The notes under the pieces are model-generated. The model saw only the letters and a program-made list of their open reading frames with translations. It had not been told where the DNA came from and did no database searches. Positions 41,504 through 46,246 of a stretch of 46,246 nucleotides of DNA are shown in pieces. The DNA comes from Bacteroidota bacterium (GTDB taxonomy: Bacteria; Bacteroidota; Bacteroidia; Bacteroidales; F082), in contig NYYH01000031.1 of assembly GCA_002686705.1 (NCBI GenBank), forward strand, positions 1 through 46,246. Direction: 5' to 3'. The position numbers were made by a program, and so were the translations under genes. Position 1 is the stretch's first letter; every line of letters starts with the position of its first letter.

Positions 41504-43059
41504 TAAATATCAAACTTAATACCCTGGGCCAAAGGTAAATCAGAACCGTAGTTTACAGTATTGGTTTGACGACGCATGTATATCTTCCATGCATCAGAAC
41601 CAGATTCACGTCCTCCACCGGTATCTTTTTCACCTCCAAAAGCACCGCCAATTTCAGCCCCAGAAGTTCCCAGATTTATATTTGCAATACCACAGTCAGA
41701 GCCAGCATATGATAAAAATGTTTCTGACTCCTGAACATTCAAGGTAAAACAAGCTGAAGAAAGTCCTTGTGGCACATCATTTTGTATCTCAATAGCATTT
41801 ATAATGTCTCCTTTGTACTTTATCAAATAAACAATAGGTGCGAAAGTTTCTTCTTGAACAATTTCAAAATGATTTTCTGCTTCAGCGATACATGGAACCA
41901 CATAATTGCCTGACTCAAACCCATCTCCATCCAACACTTGACCACCAAACAATATATTGCCACCCTCCTCTTGAACTTTATCAACAGCATTTGAAAACAG
42001 TTCAACAGACCCACTATCGATTAATGGCCCTACAAGATAATTTTCATCAAGTGGGTTTCCAATTTTAGGTACAATTTTCTCATAAGCTGAAACAAATTTA
42101 TCACGTACATCATCATAAATATCTTCATGGATAATTATTCGACGAGTAGTGGTACAACGCTGTCCGGCTGTTCCTACAGTTCCAAAAACAGTTGACATAA
42201 TAGCCATTTTAATATCGGCACTTGGAGTAATAATAACTGCATTATTGCCACCTAACTCAAGTATAGTTTTGCCTAATCGTTTACCAACTATGCCACCAAC
42301 TCTTTGTCCAACTCTTGTGGATCCTGTTACCGACAATAATGGCACCCGTTTATCAGAGAGAAAGTTATCTCCCATAATTGAAGACTTCGCTACTACAAGG
42401 TTGAAGACACCTTCAGGAATGTCATTATCTTTGAGAACTTTATGAATAATTTTTTGTGTTGCAATTGCTGTAATTGGCGTTTTTGATGATGGTTTCCATA
42501 TAACAACATCTCCAGCTATAGCAGCCAATGCTGTATTCCACGCCCAAACAGCAACCGGAAAGTTGTAAGAAGTAACAATACCAACAATTCCTAATGGATG
42601 ATACTGTTCTGATAATCTATGATCTACACGCTCTGATTGAAGATTCACACCATTAATCAAACGAGATTGGCCAACTGCAAAATCACAAATATCAATCATC
42701 TCCTGTACTTCACCTAATCCCTCTTGATAAATTTTCCCCATTTCGAGAGTAACCAATGCTCCAAGTTCATCTTTATATTCGCGTAGAGCAAGACCAATTT
42801 GTCTAACAATTTCACCACGTACAGGAGCAGGTACTTTACGCCATATCTTGAAAGCAGCCTGAGCTCTTTCCACTACCATTTCGTAATCATCAATAGTGGC
42901 ATTTTTTACTTTAGCAATTTCCTTACCATCAATTGGTGAAAAAGATGTCGTAATATCACCTTTTGTATCAATCCATTCAGCACCTGTTGATACCCCATGG
43001 TTAACATCTTTAATTCCAAGCTTTTCAAGCATCACTCTTATTTCCTTATAATTAATCAT
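41503..43059 (-). CDS. Aldehyde dehydrogenase, ALDH7 (alpha-aminoadipate semialdehyde) type
   Basis: 518 residues. NAD(P)-dependent oxidation of an aldehyde to an acid. General base E268 in 'ILELGGNNAVII' and catalytic Cys302 in 'TAGQRCTTTRR'; both signatures, plus the opening '..LGIKDVNHGVSTGAEWIDTKG' and 'LGALVTLEMGKIYQEGLGEVQEMIDICDFAVGQSR', place it in ALDH7 (antiquitin, AmaB-like). This group acts on alpha-aminoadipate semialdehyde in lysine breakdown, so it may pair with an omega-transaminase. A second ATG nine codons in (43030-43032) may be the real start. -7 element TACTTTTG at 43104-43111. Confidence 0.92.
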   Translation of the reverse strand: MINYKEIRVMLEKLGIKDVNHGVSTGAEWIDTKGDITTSFSPIDGKEIAKVKNATIDDYEMVVERAQAAFKIWRKVPAPVRGEIVRQIGLALREYKDELGALVTLEMGKIYQEGLGEVQEMIDICDFAVGQSRLINGVNLQSERVDHRLSEQYHPLGIVGIVTSYNFPVAVWAWNTALAAIAGDVVIWKPSSKTPITAIATQKIIHKVLKDNDIPEGVFNLVVAKSSIMGDNFLSDKRVPLLSVTGSTRVGQRVGGIVGKRLGKTILELGGNNAVIITPSADIKMAIMSTVFGTVGTAGQRCTTTRRIIIHEDIYDDVRDKFVSAYEKIVPKIGNPLDENYLVGPLIDSGSVELFSNAVDKVQEEGGNILFGGQVLDGDGFESGNYVVPCIAEAENHFEIVQEETFAPIVYLIKYKGDIINAIEIQNDVPQGLSSACFTLNVQESETFLSYAGSDCGIANINLGTSGAEIGGAFGGEKDTGGGRESGSDAWKIYMRRQTNTVNYGSDLPLAQGIKFDI

Positions 43060-43103
43060 GATAATAATTTTCCAGTTAATTTCAGTTATGATAATTTATG
43101 CAA

Positions 43104-43111
43104 CAAAAGTA
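43104..43111 (-). promoter_or_regulatory. -7 promoter element of the aldehyde dehydrogenase gene
   Basis: Reverse-strand TACTTTTG matches TAnnTTTG, 44 bp upstream of the longer start. No -33 box recognised. Confidence 0.45.
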
Positions 43112-43297
43112 TAAAATCGAAGTAATTAATAGCAGCATTCTCACATATTTTAATCCAATAAATTATTGAACTTACTGTTATATGTTTTCATGCTTATTTC
43201 TTTTACAAATTGAATGCAATTATATTGAAAAGATAGGTTTGATAATCGTTGATCTTTTGGTCATTACTTTTTAGAGATCACATTGTTCATTTTTTTT

Positions 43298-43306
43298 TAA
43301 TTTTGC
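43298..43306 (+). promoter_or_regulatory. -7 promoter element of tatA
   Basis: TAATTTTGC is an exact TAnnTTTGC match, 21 bp upstream of the TTG start codon. It leaves a leader of only about 15 nt. Confidence 0.65.
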
Positions 43307-43327
43307 ATATTCAGTAAAACTACAGAT

Positions 43328-43612
43328 TTGAAGTTACTTTTTTTTGATTTTGGAGCAGGTGAGATAGTACTTGTTGTTTTGGCAATACTTCTAGTTTTTG
43401 GTCCGGGAAAAATTCCGGAAATTGCTAGAACCCTTGGCAAATTCATAAACGAGATCAAACGTGCTTCAGAAGATATCAAAACAGAAATTAACCGTGAAGC
43501 TGATCGTATTGATCGTGATAAAAGACTAGATGAATATAAAGCTTCTATGGATGAAAAAGATGTAGAACCATCAGGTGAATCTAAGGTTCGTACTGAAAAA
43601 AGAAAAAGATAA
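43328..43612 (+). CDS. tatA: Twin-arginine translocase subunit TatA/E
   Basis: 94 residues. Forms the size-adjustable channel of the Tat export machine in the inner membrane. One N-terminal helix 'GAGEIVLVVLAILLVFGPGKIPEIARTLGKF', with the FGPGKIPE hinge and amphipathic helix, then a charged tail. The start is TTG at 43328: the only in-frame codon that keeps the usual few residues before 'FDFGAGE', since a stop lies upstream at 43298-43300 and no ATG intervenes. TatC is not in the window. It precedes the OmpA-family gene by 94 bp with no obvious terminator. Confidence 0.92.
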   Translation: MKLLFFDFGAGEIVLVVLAILLVFGPGKIPEIARTLGKFINEIKRASEDIKTEINREADRIDRDKRLDEYKASMDEKDVEPSGESKVRTEKRKR

Positions 43613-43706
43613 TACTTAAGAATAACGAATTAACAAATTATTTTTTCACGTCATCAATAAATCTATTACAACTACGTTAATGAACTATCAATACATAGTT
43701 ACTAAT

Positions 43707-46160
43707 ATGAACAAGTTATTTTCCGGCATATTGCTACTTGGTTTTTTGGTTTTATTACCCTCATTAATGCATGCTCAACGAAATCCAGCTAAAAGTGCCG
43801 ATGAAGCATTCTCAAAACAACAATATTCATTAGCTATCGATAAATATAAAAAGGCTTATTCTAAAGTAAAGAAGAACAAAGAAGAGAAGAACAGAATTAC
43901 AGCGCAACTTGCCGAATGTTATCGGCTTACCGGAAACTACAAAAGAGCATCCGCATCATATAAAAGACTTATTAAAAACGATTGGGACAAACGAAATCCT
44001 GAGATACGACTTCATTATGCTAATATGCTAAAAATAATTGGTGATTATGCTGCGGCAATTGAGCAATATAATTCCTATGCTGAGCGTGTTCCTGATGACC
44101 CAAGAGGACGCAAAGGGGCTGAAACAACAGCCCTTATAGAAGAGTGGATTGAAAATCCTTCGAAATATGAGATTACCAATATTAAGAAAATAAATTCTCG
44201 TGAAGCTGATTTTGCACCTGCATACACAACTGATAACTATAATGAGATAGTTTTTACCTCAACGCGTGAAGGAGCAACCGGTAAAGAAACTGATAACTGG
44301 ACAGCTCAAAATTTCAGCGACTTATTCGTAGCTAAGATTGACAGAAAAGGAGAGTGGTCAGAGCCAGTTCTTTTTGATGCTACTAAGAAAATAAATACTG
44401 AGGCCAATGAAGGAGCAGCAGTGTTTAATTCAAAATTTAACACTATTTATTATACAAAATGCCCAAACGATCAACAAAAAGAATCGGGCTGCCAGATATA
44501 CAAAGCAAGACGGACAGGTCGTTCTTGGGGAGAACCCGATATGGTTGATATTGCTAGTATCGATTCGATGTCCACAATTGGTCAACCTACAGTAAGCGAA
44601 GGTGAACTCGTTATATATTTCTCAGCCAACCGACGAAGTGGAATGGGTGGTAAAGATATTTGGGTAGCATACCGGGATTCTAAATCAGAAGGTTTCGGCA
44701 GACCTATGAACCTTGGAGAAGTCATTAACACTCCTGGTGATGAGATGTTCCCGTTTCTAAGAAACGATACAACATTATTTTTTGCTTCTGATGGTCATGG
44801 TGGAATGGGAGGACTTGATATTTTTGTTACTACTATTGATACTGCTGGAAACTGGGGTAAACCACGAAACCTTAAATATCCCATGAACTCAACATTCGAT
44901 GATTTTGGTATAGTATTTCACCCAAATGATGAATATGGTTTCTTTAGCTCTAACAGGAAAGGTACACGTGGACAGGAGGATATCTGGTATTTTATTGAAC
45001 CACCTCTTGAGTTTACTATAAGCGGAACAATTAAAGACGACCGCACATTAATGTATATGAGTGACGTTAATGTTCAACTAGTTGGTTCCAGTGGACTTTC
45101 AGTTACAACACGTACTAACGATGAGGGTTTCTACAGTTTTGGCAAAAGCCAACTTGAACCTAACACAATGTACGAAATACTGGTTGCCAAGCCTAACTAT
45201 TTCAACAAAAAAGGAACCTTTACAACTGTTGGTGTTGAGTTTAGCAAAGATTTTGTTAAAGATTTTAATCTCATACCTATACCAACCGAACCAATTGCTC
45301 TACCTGAAATTCTTTACGACTTAGCAAAATGGGATTTAAAACCTCAATATCAGGATTCACTTCAGGACTTGATCCAAACATTACGTGATAACCCAAATAT
45401 TGTTGTAGAACTGGCTTCTCATACAGATTTACGTGATAGCCATGAGAGAAACGATATACTTTCACAACGCCGTGCACAATCAGTTGTTAACTATCTGATA
45501 ATAAGAGGTATTGAACCTGCAAGACTTGTGGCAAAAGGTTATGGTGAAAGGGCTCCGCTTCCACTTAAAAAAGATGTTATTCGAGATGGTTTTCTTTTTT
45601 CTGAAGGTACAATACTTGATGAAGCTTATATTGAATCTTTATTAAGTAATAATGAGAAAGAAGCTGCCCACCAACTTAACAGACGTACTGAGTTTAGAGT
45701 GCTGCGGAAGGACTATATACCACAATCTACAAATATTGATCTGGCAACTATTAATATTGCTATCAATCCTGAGGATAATGCGATAGTATTTACCGAAGCT
45801 CCAAAATCTGGCACTTACGTTTCATCATGTATTATTAATGGTTATAATGAAGAGTTTGCATTTGACAGAACTGCTGATGCTATGATATCATTGGATCAAG
45901 CCATGAATCTCCTAAAGTGGGGAGCAATTAGCAAAGAAGATTTTGAAGGTGATCCTGAACGAGTTCTGGCTGATAACACAATAGCAGACAGGGCAATCAT
46001 CAATATAAAAGAAATAAATATTGCCAATAAGAAGGTTGAAAACGTAAAAGTAAAAGTAACTTACAAATTAAACTACGGACTCGTGTTTGGTGACAGACTA
46101 ATGAAACAATTTGGGAAATATTCCTATAATACAAAAACGCATAAACTTACTATTGAGTAA
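43707..46160 (+). CDS. PorE-like OmpA-family protein: TPR, propeller, CRD, OmpA and a C-terminal retropepsin-like domain
   Basis: 817 residues from the ATG at 43707 (signal NKLFSGILLLGFLVLLPSLM-HAQ); the ATG nine codons earlier would precede the signal with extra residues. Residue numbers here count from that earlier ATG (43680). Order: TPR repeats (about 35-160), five-bladed PD40/WD40-like propeller ('FAPAYTTDNYNEIVFTSTREG', 'IYFSANRRSGMGGKDIWVAYR', 'TLFFASDGHGGMGGLDIFV', 'YGFFSSNRKGTRGQEDIWYF'), a carboxypeptidase-regulatory-like domain (about 442-525), and the OmpA peptidoglycan domain (about 541-680, 'LASHTDLRDSHERNDILSQRRAQSVV'). The first four match T9SS PorE. A further 125 residues resemble a retropepsin whose DTG is D729-R-T. 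Confidence 0.88.
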   Translation: MNKLFSGILLLGFLVLLPSLMHAQRNPAKSADEAFSKQQYSLAIDKYKKAYSKVKKNKEEKNRITAQLAECYRLTGNYKRASASYKRLIKNDWDKRNPEIRLHYANMLKIIGDYAAAIEQYNSYAERVPDDPRGRKGAETTALIEEWIENPSKYEITNIKKINSREADFAPAYTTDNYNEIVFTSTREGATGKETDNWTAQNFSDLFVAKIDRKGEWSEPVLFDATKKINTEANEGAAVFNSKFNTIYYTKCPNDQQKESGCQIYKARRTGRSWGEPDMVDIASIDSMSTIGQPTVSEGELVIYFSANRRSGMGGKDIWVAYRDSKSEGFGRPMNLGEVINTPGDEMFPFLRNDTTLFFASDGHGGMGGLDIFVTTIDTAGNWGKPRNLKYPMNSTFDDFGIVFHPNDEYGFFSSNRKGTRGQEDIWYFIEPPLEFTISGTIKDDRTLMYMSDVNVQLVGSSGLSVTTRTNDEGFYSFGKSQLEPNTMYEILVAKPNYFNKKGTFTTVGVEFSKDFVKDFNLIPIPTEPIALPEILYDLAKWDLKPQYQDSLQDLIQTLRDNPNIVVELASHTDLRDSHERNDILSQRRAQSVVNYLIIRGIEPARLVAKGYGERAPLPLKKDVIRDGFLFSEGTILDEAYIESLLSNNEKEAAHQLNRRTEFRVLRKDYIPQSTNIDLATINIAINPEDNAIVFTEAPKSGTYVSSCIINGYNEEFAFDRTADAMISLDQAMNLLKWGAISKEDFEGDPERVLADNTIADRAIINIKEINIANKKVENVKVKVTYKLNYGLVFGDRLMKQFGKYSYNTKTHKLTIE

Positions 46161-46209
46161 TAGATAAGAAGGAGTAAATAGTGACTAAACGACCTGTAGC
46201 CATTAACCG

Positions 46210-46246
46210 ATGACCAAACAATCACGATATATGCAGAGAGGTGTGT
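46210..46246 (+). CDS. First codons of probable phosphoribosylformylglycinamidine cyclo-ligase (PurM)
   Basis: ATG at 46210 opens a frame MTKQSRYMQRGV that continues past the window edge. Bacteroidota AIR synthetases begin with a closely similar S-R-Y-x-x-R-G-V-S-A-S-K-E motif, and the next base (T) is compatible with Ser. Only 12 residues are visible, so this is a lead. It is 49 bp after the OmpA-family stop. Confidence 0.4.
   Translation, partial: MTKQSRYMQRGV

Noticed and set aside
1..46246. CRISPR arrays, defence islands, prophage or integrase genes
   Set aside because: No regularly spaced repeats, Cas, restriction, toxin-antitoxin, integrase or phage structural signatures were seen.
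1..46246. tRNA or rRNA genes
   Set aside because: No cloverleaf with a GGTTCGA-type T-loop and CCA end, and no rRNA-like conserved stretch, was recognised by eye.

Overview
The window is a stretch of a Bacteroidota chromosome (AT-rich, non-phage, ordinary gene density). Four things point to this phylum. Promoters match the TAnnTTTG -7 element, clearest in front of rpsA, ychF, hmgA, tatA and the peroxiredoxin. Shine-Dalgarno sequences are essentially absent. Proteins carry type IX secretion (T9SS) sorting domains. Family types typical of the phylum are present: a PCMD protein, an SusC/CirA-like TonB receptor with a carboxypeptidase-regulatory N-terminus, and a PorE-like OmpA protein. Aerobic tyrosine breakdown (two dioxygenases) and an NhaD antiporter suggest an oxygen-tolerant, perhaps marine or saline lineage; that last step is inference.

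Layout. 1-9.7 kb is housekeeping: a CoA-binding protein cut by the left edge, clpB, ychF, rpsA (S1 with a long acidic N-terminal extension and a structured leader), RNase Z, and a reverse-strand glycosyltransferase 9 / YrdC-Sua5 pair. 10-18.3 kb starts with a DHODH-like protein and continues with six same-strand envelope genes: FadL-like porin, DUF4136-type lipoprotein, two small beta-barrels (the second frameshifted at an A-run), a PCMD/T9SS-sorted protein and a TonB-dependent receptor. 18.3-22.9 kb is a tyrosine/homogentisate catabolic cluster (hmgA, hppD, fah, flavin-reductase-like) with no maleylacetoacetate isomerase. 22.9-26.3 kb holds, on the reverse strand, an exported protein, dnaB and a PolB-type exonuclease. 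26.3-33.7 kb is mixed: a lipoprotein, a MITE-like inverted repeat, a class V PLP enzyme, a 2-Cys peroxiredoxin, a TolC protein, a decayed T9SS gene end and a class III aminotransferase. 34-36.4 kb is an exported beta-propeller / LolA-like pair. 36.4-43 kb on the reverse strand has a MacB-type permease and HlyD adaptor without an ATPase, nhaD, a small lipoprotein and an ALDH7-type dehydrogenase followed by a heptanucleotide tandem repeat. 43.3-46.2 kb has tatA, then a PorE-like OmpA protein with an unusual C-terminal domain resembling a dead retropepsin, and probably the first codons of purM at the right edge.

I see no CRISPR array, prophage, intact insertion sequence, rRNA or tRNA. I found no complete new multi-gene system. 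The most promising unusual items are the OmpA-retropepsin-like fusion, the slippery-site frameshift in the beta-barrel gene, the rpsA leader, and the flavin-reductase-like gene fixed to the end of the tyrosine operon.
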